Shown piece after piece: positions 1-8,620 of a stretch of 64,000 nt of DNA; position 1 is the first letter of the stretch; every line of letters starts with the position of its first letter. Where the stretch lies: NCBI RefSeq assembly GCF_022429565.1, contig NZ_CP092487.1, positions 3,964,616-4,028,615 of the forward strand, written 5' to 3'. The DNA is from Lutibacter sp. A64 (GTDB taxonomy: Bacteria > Bacteroidota > Bacteroidia > Flavobacteriales > Flavobacteriaceae). The position numbers were made by a program, and so were the translations under genes. The notes under the pieces are model-generated. The model had not been told where the DNA came from. It made no database searches and worked only from the letters and a program-made list of their open reading frames with translations.

Positions 1-314
1 ACTTCTAATTTATGACTAGCCTCTTTAACAACAACTACAACATCTCTAGTTTCGTATACAGCTGGTACAATTTCTAAACGTTGACTAGCTTCTTTAACAA
101 GTACTCTTTCTGTAATAGTTTTGTATTGAGCAGGAACAGTAGTGATTTTTTTGTAAGCAGCTTTTGTTTCAATAGTTACATCTTCATTTTTCCAAATATC
201 TGGAGTTTTACAACGAACGTAACATTTTCCAGGTTCTGGGTTAGTTGGTAGGTCTTGTGCAAATGCACTAGCTCCAAAAACCAATAGAGTGATAGAAAAT
301 AATAATTTTTTCAT
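1..314 (-). CDS. N-terminal part of an outer-membrane/secreted repeat protein (cut by window edge)
   Basis: An open frame on the minus strand runs off the left edge, so only the first ~104 residues are visible. It begins with a clear signal peptide (MKKLLLFSITLLVFGASAFA, then Q). A short Cys-containing stretch follows (PGKCYVRCKTP), then repeats with a VLVKEAS/VVVKEAS core separated by about 22 residues. This N-terminus, with its GKCYxxC motif and repeated VKEAS/VPA units, resembles the leader region of flavobacterial OmpA-family proteins, but the OmpA domain would lie outside the window. An in-frame ATG four codons upstream (ends at 326) is an alternative start. It is preceded by 136 bp with a possible -7 promoter element. 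Confidence 0.75.
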   Translation of the reverse strand, partial: MKKLLFSITLLVFGASAFAQDLPTNPEPGKCYVRCKTPDIWKNEDVTIETKAAYKKITTVPAQYKTITERVLVKEASQRLEIVPAVYETRDVVVVVKEASHKLE

Positions 315-410
315 TTTTTTTAGCATTTTAAAAATTAGGTTAATTCCAAATAGATTTTCTAAATGGTATAAATTATGACACAAAATAAAAGGAAAGGTCA
401 CAATTAATTA

Positions 411-418
411 CAAAAATA
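411..418 (-). promoter_or_regulatory. possible -7 promoter element for the leftmost gene
   Basis: Read on the minus strand this is TATTTTTG, a match to the Bacteroidetes -7 consensus TAnnTTTG, about 95 bases before the start codon at 314. No TTG is visible 19-21 bases further upstream, so the -33 half is missing or weak. Confidence 0.3.
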
Positions 419-450
419 GCTAAAAATCTTAAAAAAATGTTAAAATAAGA

Positions 451-1344
451 TTATAAGTTTTTAAAATAAAGGCTTTTAACAATACCATCTGCTAAACCAA
501 TTTTAGGAACAAATACCTTTTTTGAATTACTCCATTTCATTGCAGAGAGGTATATTTTTGTAGCAGGAATTATAACATCGGCTCTATCTGGATTTAAATC
601 TAATTCAGTAATACGTTCTTCAAAAGACATTTTTTTAAGAAATTGATATTGAGCTTTCATATAAATTAAAGAAAGTGGTTTACCTATAGGTTTTCCAGAT
701 AATTTAAATATTTTATTAATATTGCCACCAGAACCAATTAAAGTTGGTTTATTTAGTTTTTGGGTGTTTGCTTTAATCCAAACCTCCATATTTTCCCAAA
801 TATCTTTAAATGATTTTTGTTTATTAAGTAAACGAACAGTTCCTATTTTAAACGATTTTGAATTGATTATTTTACCATTTGAAAAAATAGTTATTTCTGT
901 ACTTCCTCCACCAACATCTACATATACATAAGATTTGTCGCTTTTAATAATATTAGTTAAATCTGTAGAGAATATGATAGCAGCTTCTTTTTTACCATCA
1001 ATTAGATTTATTTTAACTCCAGTTTTTTCTAAAATTTCGGAAGCCACTTCTTGTCCGTTTTTAGCTTCACGCATAGCAGAAGTTGCACAAGCATAATAAT
1101 TTTCAACACCATGAACTTCCATTAGTAGTTTAAAAGCTTTTATGGCTTTTACCATTCTATTTCTGTTGTCTTCAGAAATATTACCTTTTAAAAAAGTGTC
1201 AGCTCCTAAACGAATTGGAACACGAACTAAGGCTGATTTTTTAAAACTGGGAATTTTACTGTTTTTATCTGTGATTACGTTTGATACTAATAATCTAATT
1301 GCATTTGATCCAATATCTATACCTGCAAGTTTTTCAATTTTCAA
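451..1344 (-). CDS. ppx: Ppx/GppA family exopolyphosphatase
   Basis: Likely hydrolyses inorganic polyphosphate or pppGpp, in the cytoplasm. The 297-residue protein has the ASKHA phosphate-1 motif near the N-terminus (GIDIGSNAIRLLV), ATSAMREAKNG around residue 87, the phosphate-2 motif VDVGGGSTEI near residue 143 and a GSGGN adenosine-type motif near 203. The length fits the short, two-domain form without the C-terminal HD domain of E. coli Ppx. It lies just downstream of the SixA-like phosphatase with a 7-base gap, so the two are probably co-transcribed. No polyphosphate kinase is in the window. Exopolyphosphatase and pppGpp phosphatase activities cannot be told apart from sequence. Confidence 0.9.
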   Translation of the reverse strand: MKIEKLAGIDIGSNAIRLLVSNVITDKNSKIPSFKKSALVRVPIRLGADTFLKGNISEDNRNRMVKAIKAFKLLMEVHGVENYYACATSAMREAKNGQEVASEILEKTGVKINLIDGKKEAAIIFSTDLTNIIKSDKSYVYVDVGGGSTEITIFSNGKIINSKSFKIGTVRLLNKQKSFKDIWENMEVWIKANTQKLNKPTLIGSGGNINKIFKLSGKPIGKPLSLIYMKAQYQFLKKMSFEERITELDLNPDRADVIIPATKIYLSAMKWSNSKKVFVPKIGLADGIVKSLYFKNL

Positions 1345-1351
1345 AATAATA

Positions 1352-1840
1352 TTATTTATAGTTTTTAGGAAATTCAGTTAAAATTGTGGTACCATTTTTA
1401 ATGTTTTTCCAATAGTTTGTGTCAAATTTAATTCCAATTACACCACAAGTTGGTACATGGTCTAATTGAATACTACCAAATTTATTAACAAAATCGCTAA
1501 TGCCGTGATCGTGGCTAAATATAATGGCAGAATCAAAGCCGTCGTCTAAGGCTTTTACGGTTTTAATTAAATAACCATCGCTAAAATTGTAGAGTGATTT
1601 GCTAATTTTTAGGTTAGCTAGTGGATAGTTAAAGGTGTAGCTAAAAATCATTCCGGTATGCAAAGCTCTATTTGCACAACTTGAAATAAAAACATCTGGT
1701 GTTGCTATTTTTTTTAGCAAAACATTTGAAACCAGATAGGCATCATTAATTCCTCTTTTTTTTAGAGGGCGGTCAATATCTTTTATGTTTTTGTATTTCC
1801 AAGAAGATTTTGCGTGTCTAACTATATAAAGTGTTTTCAT
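1352..1840 (-). CDS. sixA: SixA-like histidine phosphatase
   Basis: A small (162 aa) member of the histidine phosphatase (phosphoglycerate mutase-like) superfamily. The catalytic RHAKSSW motif is at residues 8-14 and follows the first beta strand directly, as in SixA. A second arginine lies in the SSCANRALHTG segment near residue 57, and a second catalytic histidine lies in the SHDHGISDFV segment near residue 109. SixA dephosphorylates phosphohistidine on signalling or PTS proteins; the target here is unknown. It is followed at once by ppx on the same strand. The family call is firm; the exact substrate is not. Confidence 0.82.
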   Translation of the reverse strand: MKTLYIVRHAKSSWKYKNIKDIDRPLKKRGINDAYLVSNVLLKKIATPDVFISSCANRALHTGMIFSYTFNYPLANLKISKSLYNFSDGYLIKTVKALDDGFDSAIIFSHDHGISDFVNKFGSIQLDHVPTCGVIGIKFDTNYWKNIKNGTTILTEFPKNYK

Positions 1841-1871
1841 GGGTTGTTAGTTGAATTTCAAATTTATAAAA

Positions 1872-2519
1872 TTATGGGGCTAATCTTTCAATTTTCCAAT
1901 CATAATTCTCTTGTAAAGTATATCTAATTCTATCGTGCATTCTATTAGGTCTACCTTGCCAAAATTCAATACTTATTGGTCTTACAATATAGCCACCCCA
2001 ATTTTTAGGTCTTGTAATTTCTTTATTTTCGAATTTTCTTTCAAAAGAAGCTAATCTGTCATCTAAATATTTACGCGAAGGAACAGGCTCACTTTGGTCT
2101 GATGCCCATGCGCCTAATTTACTTCCGTCGGGTCTTGATTCAAAATAACCATCAGACATATTTTCTGAAATTTTTTCAGCAACGCCTTTTATAATTACTT
2201 GTCGCTCGGTATTATGCCATAAAAATGATAGGCATACATTAGGATTGTTTTCTATAGCTTTACCTTTTTCGCTATTGTAGTTCGTATAAAAAATAAATCC
2301 TTCCCAAGTATATTTTTTTAATAATACAGCTCGGCTTTTTGGAAATCCATCAGCGCCAATAGTAGCAACTGTCATTGCATTTGTTTCTGCGTCTCCACCA
2401 AAATTTTCTACTTCAAAAAACCATTTTTGAAATAGTTCCATAGGGTTTTCAGAAATATCTTTTGTAGAGAGTTCAATCTTTTTATAATTTCGTCTATAAT
2501 TACTTAAGTCCGTTTCCAT
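1872..2519 (-). CDS. pdxH: pyridoxamine 5'-phosphate oxidase
   Basis: FMN-dependent enzyme of the last step of PLP synthesis and salvage, oxidising pyridoxine or pyridoxamine 5'-phosphate to PLP. The 215-residue length is standard. Visible family signatures are SRAVLLKKYTWEGFIFYTNYNSEKG around residues 62-86 (FMN/substrate phosphate binding), SFLWHNTERQVIIKG, and the C-terminal signature ending in PNRMHDRIRY...W..ERLAP. The start has a short upstream gap and no competing in-frame ATG. It sits upstream of sixA on the same strand with a 31-base gap. PLP produced here would serve, among others, the HemL aminomutase encoded further right. Confidence 0.95.
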   Translation of the reverse strand: METDLSNYRRNYKKIELSTKDISENPMELFQKWFFEVENFGGDAETNAMTVATIGADGFPKSRAVLLKKYTWEGFIFYTNYNSEKGKAIENNPNVCLSFLWHNTERQVIIKGVAEKISENMSDGYFESRPDGSKLGAWASDQSEPVPSRKYLDDRLASFERKFENKEITRPKNWGGYIVRPISIEFWQGRPNRMHDRIRYTLQENYDWKIERLAP

Positions 2520-2569
2520 AGTGTAAAAATAAAAAATCTTTTAGAGTTTTAAATTCTTTTAAAAAGTAT

Positions 2570-4033
2570 TTACGAATTCGTTTTTTTTATTAACAATAAA
2601 CCTAAAAATGTTAAAAATCCGTTTACAATTAAAAGCTCATAACCAAAAACATAACCGTTTAATATTGTTTCTGAATGGCTATTTATAAAATAGGTAGCTA
2701 TAACAGATAAAACGCCAACAATCCATACATACTTGTCTTTAATCTCAATTTTTGTAAATATTCCAAAAGTAAATAAGCCTAATAACGGTCCATAAGTAAA
2801 AGATACAATTTGTAATAAACTGTTAATTACATTGTCTTCTAATACATATTTAAACATTATAATTATTACTACCAGTACTATTGAGACTGTTATATGTGTT
2901 TTTTTTCGAATTAATTTTTGTTTCGATTTTTCTTTATTTTCAATGTCTAAAAAATCGATACAGAACGATGTTGTTAACGATGTTAATGCACTGTCTGCAC
3001 TTGAGTAGGCTGCAGCAATTAAACCTAAAATAAATACAGTTCCAATAAAAACACCTAAATTGCTATTTAATGCAATTTCTGGGTACAATAAATCTGTTTT
3101 TAGGGCTCCATCAACTGTTGGAACTGCAATACCAAACTTGTTTGCATAAATAAATAATAAAGCGCCTAAGGTTAAAAAAACAAAATTTACAACAATTAAA
3201 ATAAAGCCAAGTGAAACAACATTCCATTGTGCTTCTTTTATGTTTTTGCAGGTTAAGTTTTTTTGCATCATATCTTGGTCTAAACCCGTCATAGCAATGG
3301 TTATAAACATACCTCCTAAAAATGATTTTATCAGGTGATTTTTATCGTTAAAATTATCTGTAAAAATAATTTTACTGTATTTTTCAAATTCTTGAGATGT
3401 AAAAATATCTGTAACAGACCAATTTAATTGATTGATTATTATAAAAATAGTAGCAAAAACTGCTGTTAACATAAACAAGGTTTGCAGTGTGTCTGTCCAA
3501 ACTATTGTTTTAATTCCTCCTTTAAATGTGTAAACCCAAATTAAGAGAATTGATAGAATTACTGTAATTTCAAAAGGAATATTCCAAGCGTCAAAAATAA
3601 AATATTGCAGCACAGAAGCTACCAAAAACAATCTAAATGAAGCGATTAAAGCTCTTGAGATAAAAAAGAAAAATGCACCTGTTTTATGTGAATTTGTTCC
3701 AAATCGTAGTTTTAAAAATTCGTATATAGATGTAACTTTTAATTTGTAATATATAGGTATAAGCACATAAGCAATTACAAAATAGCCAAATAAATACCCC
3801 ACAACAATTTGTAAATAACTAAATTGAGAACTTTGTACCAAACCAGGAACAGAAATAAAAGTAACACCAGATAACGAGGCACCAATCATACCAAAGGCAA
3901 CAATATGCCAAGGAGAACTTTTATCGGCCTTAAAAAAGGAGTCGTTAGAGTCGTTTTTACCGGTAAAATATGCAATAGCTAAAAGTACACAAAAGTAAGT
4001 GGCAATTAGTAAAAGAATATATAGTGGTTGCAT
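2570..4033 (-). CDS. sodium:solute symporter (SSS family)
   Basis: A 487-residue inner-membrane transporter of the solute:sodium symporter family, with about 13 predicted hydrophobic segments spread over the whole length. Recognisable SSS features are the first helix with a broken segment near [17 protein letters not shown] (residues 48-64), the amphipathic [17 protein letters not shown] stretch near 95-111, and the [22 protein letters not shown] segment near 341-362 that carries the conserved small/Ser residues of the second sodium site. The substrate cannot be read from sequence (sugar, amino acid, carboxylate and sialic acid are all possible). It is divergent from recR with a 78-base gap. 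Confidence is high for the family, low for the substrate. Confidence 0.88.
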   Translation of the reverse strand: MQPLYILLLIATYFCVLLAIAYFTGKNDSNDSFFKADKSSPWHIVAFGMIGASLSGVTFISVPGLVQSSQFSYLQIVVGYLFGYFVIAYVLIPIYYKLKVTSIYEFLKLRFGTNSHKTGAFFFFISRALIASFRLFLVASVLQYFIFDAWNIPFEITVILSILLIWVYTFKGGIKTIVWTDTLQTLFMLTAVFATIFIIINQLNWSVTDIFTSQEFEKYSKIIFTDNFNDKNHLIKSFLGGMFITIAMTGLDQDMMQKNLTCKNIKEAQWNVVSLGFILIVVNFVFLTLGALLFIYANKFGIAVPTVDGALKTDLLYPEIALNSNLGVFIGTVFILGLIAAAYSSADSALTSLTTSFCIDFLDIENKEKSKQKLIRKKTHITVSIVLVVIIIMFKYVLEDNVINSLLQIVSFTYGPLLGLFTFGIFTKIEIKDKYVWIVGVLSVIATYFINSHSETILNGYVFGYELLIVNGFLTFLGLLLIKKTNS

Positions 4034-4077
4034 TTACTAGTTTTAATAGTTTATAGAGAACAAAGAAACTAAAATTA

Positions 4078-4107
4078 TTGAGAATATCGTTTGAAATTGT
4101 ACATTTG
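4078..4107 (+). promoter_or_regulatory. recR promoter (Bacteroidetes -33/-7 type)
   Basis: TTG at 4078-4080, a 19-base spacer, then TACATTTG at 4100-4107, an exact match to TAnnTTTG. The recR ATG is at 4112, so transcription would begin at or next to the start codon, suggesting a leaderless or nearly leaderless mRNA. Confidence 0.6.
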
Positions 4108-4111
4108 CGAT

Positions 4112-4723
4112 ATGAATTTTTCTTCAAAACTTTTAGAAAATGCTGTAAATGAAGTCTCTCAATTACCAGGTATTGGTAAAAGAACAGCATTACGTTTGGT
4201 ATTACATTTGTTAAAACAGCCAAACACGCATACGCATCAATTAGCAACCGCGTTAACTAGTTTAGTTGATGAAATTAAGTTGTGCAAAAAATGTCATAAT
4301 ATTTCTGATTTTGAAATTTGTGAAATTTGTGCAAATCCTTCACGCAACGAAGAAATTATTTGCGTTGTAGAAGATATTAGAGATGTAATGGCTATAGAAA
4401 ATACATCTAGATTTAAGGGGTTGTACCATGTTTTGGGTGGTAAAATTTCTCCAATTGAAGGGGTTGGACCTCAAAACTTAACAATAGATAGTTTGGTTGA
4501 AAAGGTCGAAAAAGGTATTGTTAAGGAAGTGATTTTTGCTTTAAGTTCAACTATTGAAGGTGATACAACCAATTTTTATATTTTTAAGCAATTAGAAAAA
4601 TATGGAATTAAAACATCTACAATTGCACGTGGAATTGCTGTTGGTGATGAGCTAGAGTATGCAGATGAGGTGACTTTAGGTAGAAGTATTGTAAATAGAA
4701 TTCCATTCGAAAATTCACTTTAA
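4112..4723 (+). CDS. recR: recombination mediator RecR
   Basis: DNA-repair protein that works with RecF/RecO to load RecA on gapped DNA. The 203 residues contain a helix-hairpin-helix near the N-terminus ([18 protein letters not shown]), a C4 zinc finger (CKKC...CEIC, residues 56-74) and a Toprim domain ([13 protein letters not shown], later [13 protein letters not shown] and the [16 protein letters not shown] tail). The ATG at 4112 was chosen over an in-frame TTG at 4091 because the -7 box lies between them and known RecR proteins begin close to the MxFSSKLLExA stretch. The glycosyltransferase gene follows after 6 bases, so they probably form an operon. Confidence 0.95.
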   Translation: MNFSSKLLENAVNEVSQLPGIGKRTALRLVLHLLKQPNTHTHQLATALTSLVDEIKLCKKCHNISDFEICEICANPSRNEEIICVVEDIRDVMAIENTSRFKGLYHVLGGKISPIEGVGPQNLTIDSLVEKVEKGIVKEVIFALSSTIEGDTTNFYIFKQLEKYGIKTSTIARGIAVGDELEYADEVTLGRSIVNRIPFENSL

Positions 4724-4729
4724 AATTTT

Positions 4730-5878
4730 ATGGATGTTTCTATAGTAATTGTTAATTACAATGTACGGTATTTTTTAGAGCAATGTATTTTAAGCATACT
4801 AGCAGCTTCAAAAAATATAAATTCAGAAATTATTGTGGTTGATAACAATTCTACAGATGAAAGTTGTAAATTACTGAAACAAAAATACCCTGAGGTTGTT
4901 TTAATTCAGAATACAAAAAATGTAGGTTTTTCCAAAGCAAATAATCAAGGCGTTAAAATAGCTAAAGGAACCTATGTTTTAATATTAAATCCAGATACTA
5001 TTATTGCCGAAGATACTTTAGAACGTATACTTAATTATTCAAAAACGAAACAAAATTTAGGTGTCTTAGGTGTGAAATTAATTGATGGGTCGGGAGTGTT
5101 TGCCCCAGAAAGTAAAAGAGGAATACCAACTCCAAAAACTTCTTTTAAAAAGCTTTTTGGTATTTCTAGCAAGCAAAATGGTAAATATTATGCTACGCAT
5201 TTAGATGAGGATGCATCTGGAGAAATTAAAGTTGCTTCTGGTGCTTTTATGTTTATTAAAAGAGTTGTTTTTAATGAAGTTAAGGGTTTTAATGAAGCTT
5301 ATTTTATGTATGGTGAAGATATAGATTTAAGTGTAAAATTATTGAAAAATGGTTATCAGAATTATTATTATTCGGGCACTAAAATAATTCATTTTAAAGG
5401 AGAGAGCACAATTAAAGATGTAAAATACTTAGGTCACTTTCACAATGCAATGCGTATTTTTTATAAGAAACATTATAAGTTAAATAAGGTGTACGATTTT
5501 TTTATTAAAATAGGAATTGAGTTATGGTATTTCTTAAAATATTTAAATTATAAAAATACGAAAGCTGTTAGTAAACCTACTTTTAATGTTTTGTATTTAG
5601 GTGACGATAATTTTATTGTTGATTTTTTAAATGAAAAATACCTACTGGTAAAAGAAACTTTAATAGATGATTATTTAAAAATAAAAGAGCTCATAAAAAA
5701 TAATAAAATTGATACCATTGTTTTTGATAACTCTACATTATCTAATAAAAAAATAATAGCACATTTTGAATCGCTAAAAAATGAAAAAGTAGCTTTTAAA
5801 ATTCATCCAAAAGATACTAATTTTATTATTGGAAGTACAAGTCCAAATATTCGAGGATATGTTGAAATTATTAAATAA
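4730..5878 (+). CDS. GT2 glycosyltransferase with an added C-terminal domain
   Basis: Family 2 (GT-A fold) glycosyltransferase, 382 residues. The N-terminal 250 residues show SIVIVNYNVRYFLEQCILSIL, the VDNNSTDES nucleotide-binding motif (37-45), the metal-binding LNPDTII (87-93), ASGAFMFIKR (about 165-174) and the YGEDIDLSVKLLKNGY catalytic-base segment (about 190-205), a WbbL/rhamnosyltransferase-like pattern. Residues ~285-382 form a separate alpha/beta domain starting FNVLYLGDDNFIVDFL, which looks Rossmann-like and has no motif I can name. It lacks the C-terminal helices of membrane-bound GT2 enzymes. Likely role is cell-surface polysaccharide synthesis (inference). It is downstream of recR by 6 bases and convergent with the acyl-CoA synthetase. 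Confidence 0.85.
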   Translation: MDVSIVIVNYNVRYFLEQCILSILAASKNINSEIIVVDNNSTDESCKLLKQKYPEVVLIQNTKNVGFSKANNQGVKIAKGTYVLILNPDTIIAEDTLERILNYSKTKQNLGVLGVKLIDGSGVFAPESKRGIPTPKTSFKKLFGISSKQNGKYYATHLDEDASGEIKVASGAFMFIKRVVFNEVKGFNEAYFMYGEDIDLSVKLLKNGYQNYYYSGTKIIHFKGESTIKDVKYLGHFHNAMRIFYKKHYKLNKVYDFFIKIGIELWYFLKYLNYKNTKAVSKPTFNVLYLGDDNFIVDFLNEKYLLVKETLIDDYLKIKELIKNNKIDTIVFDNSTLSNKKIIAHFESLKNEKVAFKIHPKDTNFIIGSTSPNIRGYVEIIK

Positions 5879-5898
5879 TTTATGTTGTTTAATGCTTT

Positions 5899-5920
5899 CA
5901 TTCCTGCCGAAGCAGGAATG
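5899..5920. repeat. dispersed hairpin repeat, copy 1 (CATTCCTGC / GCAGGAATG)
   Basis: A perfect inverted repeat with 9-bp arms and a CGAA loop between two convergent genes. The same 8-bp arm ATTCCTGC/GCAGGAAT recurs at 24919-24938 and 37195-37214 with different 4-base loops. Here it could also act as a bidirectional terminator. Confidence 0.75.
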
Positions 5921-5957
5921 ATTATTAGAAGAAAAGTAGTACACACTATAAAAATAC

Positions 5958-8015
5958 CTACTTTTCAATTCTAATTCTAGCATCAACCGAAAAAATTTCT
6001 TTTTTAGTACCTAAAAGAGGATTCAAATCTAATTCTATAATTTCAGGAGCTATACTAACCAAATTTGATATTTTTTCAATTATTTCAGCAAAAAGCATTT
6101 CGTCAACACCATTTTGGTTTCTAAAACCTTTAATTATTTTATACGATTTTAAATTTTGAATCATTTCAAGCGCTTCACTTTTAGAAATTGGAGCCAGCGC
6201 AACTTGTATATCTTTTAAAACTTCAATGTAAATTCCTCCTAAGCCACAAACAATTAAATGACCAAAATTGGTTTCTTTTTTTGCCCCAATAAATAATTCT
6301 ATACCTTTTTTCATAGGTTGGATTAAAACAGCAGTAGCTCTTTCAATCTTCATTATTTTATAAAACGAGGTAATTAATGTATCTTCAGAAGTTATGTTTA
6401 AAATAATTCCTCCAACATCACTTTTATGAATTGGACCAACAACTTTCATAACTACTGGAAATCCAAATTTTTTAACTGCTACAATACAAGTGTCTTTTGA
6501 AGTGCAAATAACTTCATTTACAATTGGAATTTCGGCAGCGATTAGAATTTCTTTTACTTGTTGAGGTTTTAAGTAACCATTTTTGGCTGTATCAATTAGG
6601 GTTCTAATTTTTTCGATATTAATTGTTGTAATTACTTTTGAAGTTACTTTAGGTTTAGCTGTATTTATCACTTTTCCTAGAGCATTACCAAACAACACTT
6701 CGTCAGAAAAATGAATGTTTCCTTTTGAAGTAAAATAAGCTATTTCTTTTTTTACATTTACTACCGATGGTAAAATTGGGAAAATAGGTTTTTTACAAGT
6801 TTTCATCTTTTTATGAAGTACATCATACACATCATAAACTTTAAATAAACCTGGACTTCCAAAAATAACAACCATTGCATCAATTTCAGAAAAACAGTTT
6901 TCACAGTAATCGATAATTATTTCTAATTGTTTTACATTTCCTGTAGCTAAAAAATCAATCGGATTAGCTACAGAAGATCCTAAGAATAATTTATGTAATA
7001 ATTCCTTACTTTTTGGATCTTTAATTTCGGGGACTTGTAAGCCGTTTTTAGAAAGTGCATCGGTTAACATTACTGCTGGTCCACCAGCGTGTGTAATAAT
7101 GGCTATATTTTTGCCTTTTAATTCTGGAAACATAAATATTGCAGCCACAGTAATTAATTCATTTCTACCATAGCAACGTACAATTCCAGCTTTTTTAAAT
7201 AGCGCATCAACCGCAACATCCGAATTAGCCAAGGCTCCAGTATGTGAACTTGCAGCTCTGCTTCCTGCAGTAGAACTTCCTGCTTTTATAGCGGCAATAT
7301 TACAGCCTTTTAATATTAATGAACGTGCGTGTTTTAGTAGTTTTTTAGGATTTTCTATACTTTCAATATAAAGTAGCTTTACTTTTGAACTTGTGGTTTT
7401 ATCAAACGATTCGTCTAAATGTTCTAATATTTCTTCAATACCAATTTGTGCAGAATTTCCAACGGAATACACGCTAGAAAATGTTAAGCCTGTTTCCATA
7501 GCTGCTTCAATAATAAAAACTGCGGTAGCGCCAGATCCTGAAATAAAATCGACGCCATTTTTATCCAGCTTTGGAATTGGAGTGGTAAATACTCCGGTAT
7601 AATTTTGATTGATTAAGCCAATATTGTTTGGACCTAATAAGGTGCCGCCAACTGAATTAATTTCTTTAACAATTGCTTTTTCTAGTTTTTTTCCTTCGGA
7701 ATCTTTTTCACTAAAGCCAGCAGAGAAAATTATAAAACCTTTGGTGTTTTTTTGCTGGGTTAATACTTTTATAGTTTCTAATATAAATTTGGCTGAAATA
7801 GCAATTATTGCAGTATCAACTTTAGGAATGTCTATTACATTTTGATAACATTTAATACCTTGTACATTTGTTCCTTTTGGATTTACAGCAAACAATTTAC
7901 CTTTAAAATTGTGATCTAAAAGGTTTTTTAATACACGTCCTCCAGGAGTTTCAATAGAGTTTGAAGCTCCTATAATTACAATGCTTTTAGGGTTTAGTAA
8001 TTTTTTGTGTAACAT
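5958..8015 (-). CDS. ADP-forming acetate/acyl-CoA synthetase (alpha-beta fusion)
   Basis: NDP-forming acyl-CoA synthetase converting acyl-CoA + ADP + Pi to the free acid + CoA + ATP. The 685-residue chain has a CoA-binding Rossmann domain (about 1-135: SIVIIGASN, AVNPKG), succinyl-CoA-ligase-like domains (about 150-445) with the phosphohistidine motif SHTGALA (His258), and a C-terminal ATP-grasp domain (about 470-685: GFPVVMKVVGPIHKSDVGGI, ELFIGAKKETNFGHLIVCGLGG, ELDLNPL). Archaea often split these into alpha and beta chains; here they are fused. It follows iorB by 13 bases, which suggests that its substrate is the aryl-acetyl-CoA made by IorAB, conserving energy as ATP (inference from context). 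Acetyl-CoA as substrate is not excluded. Confidence 0.9.
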   Translation of the reverse strand: MLHKKLLNPKSIVIIGASNSIETPGGRVLKNLLDHNFKGKLFAVNPKGTNVQGIKCYQNVIDIPKVDTAIIAISAKFILETIKVLTQQKNTKGFIIFSAGFSEKDSEGKKLEKAIVKEINSVGGTLLGPNNIGLINQNYTGVFTTPIPKLDKNGVDFISGSGATAVFIIEAAMETGLTFSSVYSVGNSAQIGIEEILEHLDESFDKTTSSKVKLLYIESIENPKKLLKHARSLILKGCNIAAIKAGSSTAGSRAASSHTGALANSDVAVDALFKKAGIVRCYGRNELITVAAIFMFPELKGKNIAIITHAGGPAVMLTDALSKNGLQVPEIKDPKSKELLHKLFLGSSVANPIDFLATGNVKQLEIIIDYCENCFSEIDAMVVIFGSPGLFKVYDVYDVLHKKMKTCKKPIFPILPSVVNVKKEIAYFTSKGNIHFSDEVLFGNALGKVINTAKPKVTSKVITTINIEKIRTLIDTAKNGYLKPQQVKEILIAAEIPIVNEVICTSKDTCIVAVKKFGFPVVMKVVGPIHKSDVGGIILNITSEDTLITSFYKIMKIERATAVLIQPMKKGIELFIGAKKETNFGHLIVCGLGGIYIEVLKDIQVALAPISKSEALEMIQNLKSYKIIKGFRNQNGVDEMLFAEIIEKISNLVSIAPEIIELDLNPLLGTKKEIFSVDARIRIEK

Positions 8016-8028
8016 TTATAATTTAGTA

Positions 8029-8613
8029 TTAAGAAGCCATTACAGAAGCAATTTCTTTTCCTTTTTCGTATGCTTCTAAATTTTTATTGATAATGCGTTC
8101 TCCTTTTCTTTCAAATAATGTTTTAATTGCGTTTTGCAAACTATCATTACTTAAAGGAAGCAGGGAAGCGGCAGCTCCTAATAAAACAATATTGGTAGCT
8201 TTAGAGTTTCCAATTTCTTTGGCAATTTCTTTTGCATCAATTAAAATAGAGTTTTTATGCATTTTAATTTCCTTGTATAAATCTTCTAATTCTGGGTAAT
8301 TATTTATGTTTTTAAACGGATTGGAATCTGTGATTAAAAAACCATCTTTTTTTAAAAAAGGCAGGTAACGTAATAATTCCATTGGTTCTACGGAGATTAT
8401 AATATCTGCTTTTCCTTCAGGAATTAAATCAGAAAATATTTCTTTATCTGAAATTCTAACGTGACTTTGCACTGCACCACCTCGCTGACTCATTCCGTGG
8501 ACTTCAGATTGTTTAATGTTAAGGTTGCTATTAATGGTTGCAGTATCTAAAATAGCGGCAATTGTTAAAATACCCTGTCCGCCAACACCTGCCAAAATTA
8601 TATTTCTTTTCAT
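8029..8613 (-). CDS. iorB: indolepyruvate oxidoreductase beta subunit (IorB)
   Basis: Gamma/pyruvate-ferredoxin-oxidoreductase-like domain subunit of the 2-oxoacid oxidoreductase family, 194 residues. The N-terminus NIILAGVGGQGILTIAAIL is the family signature, followed by QSEVHGMSQRGGAVQSHVRI, which contacts the TPP subunit's partner region and CoA. It lies 7 bases after iorA and 13 bases before the ADP-forming synthetase, so the three genes form a tight operon. The complex oxidatively decarboxylates aryl-pyruvates from Trp, Phe and Tyr transamination to aryl-acetyl-CoA. The subunit itself carries no Cys cluster. Confidence 0.92.
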   Translation of the reverse strand: MKRNIILAGVGGQGILTIAAILDTATINSNLNIKQSEVHGMSQRGGAVQSHVRISDKEIFSDLIPEGKADIIISVEPMELLRYLPFLKKDGFLITDSNPFKNINNYPELEDLYKEIKMHKNSILIDAKEIAKEIGNSKATNIVLLGAAASLLPLSNDSLQNAIKTLFERKGERIINKNLEAYEKGKEIASVMAS

Positions 8614-8620
8614 TTTATAT

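Noticed and set aside
4091..4111. In-frame TTG as an upstream start of recR
   Set aside because: It lies inside the promoter between the -33 and -7 elements; the ATG at 4112 fits the family N-terminus.
3957..4247. 96-codon minus-strand frame across the recR promoter
   Set aside because: Overlaps recR and the symporter start; composition is that of random AT-rich translation.
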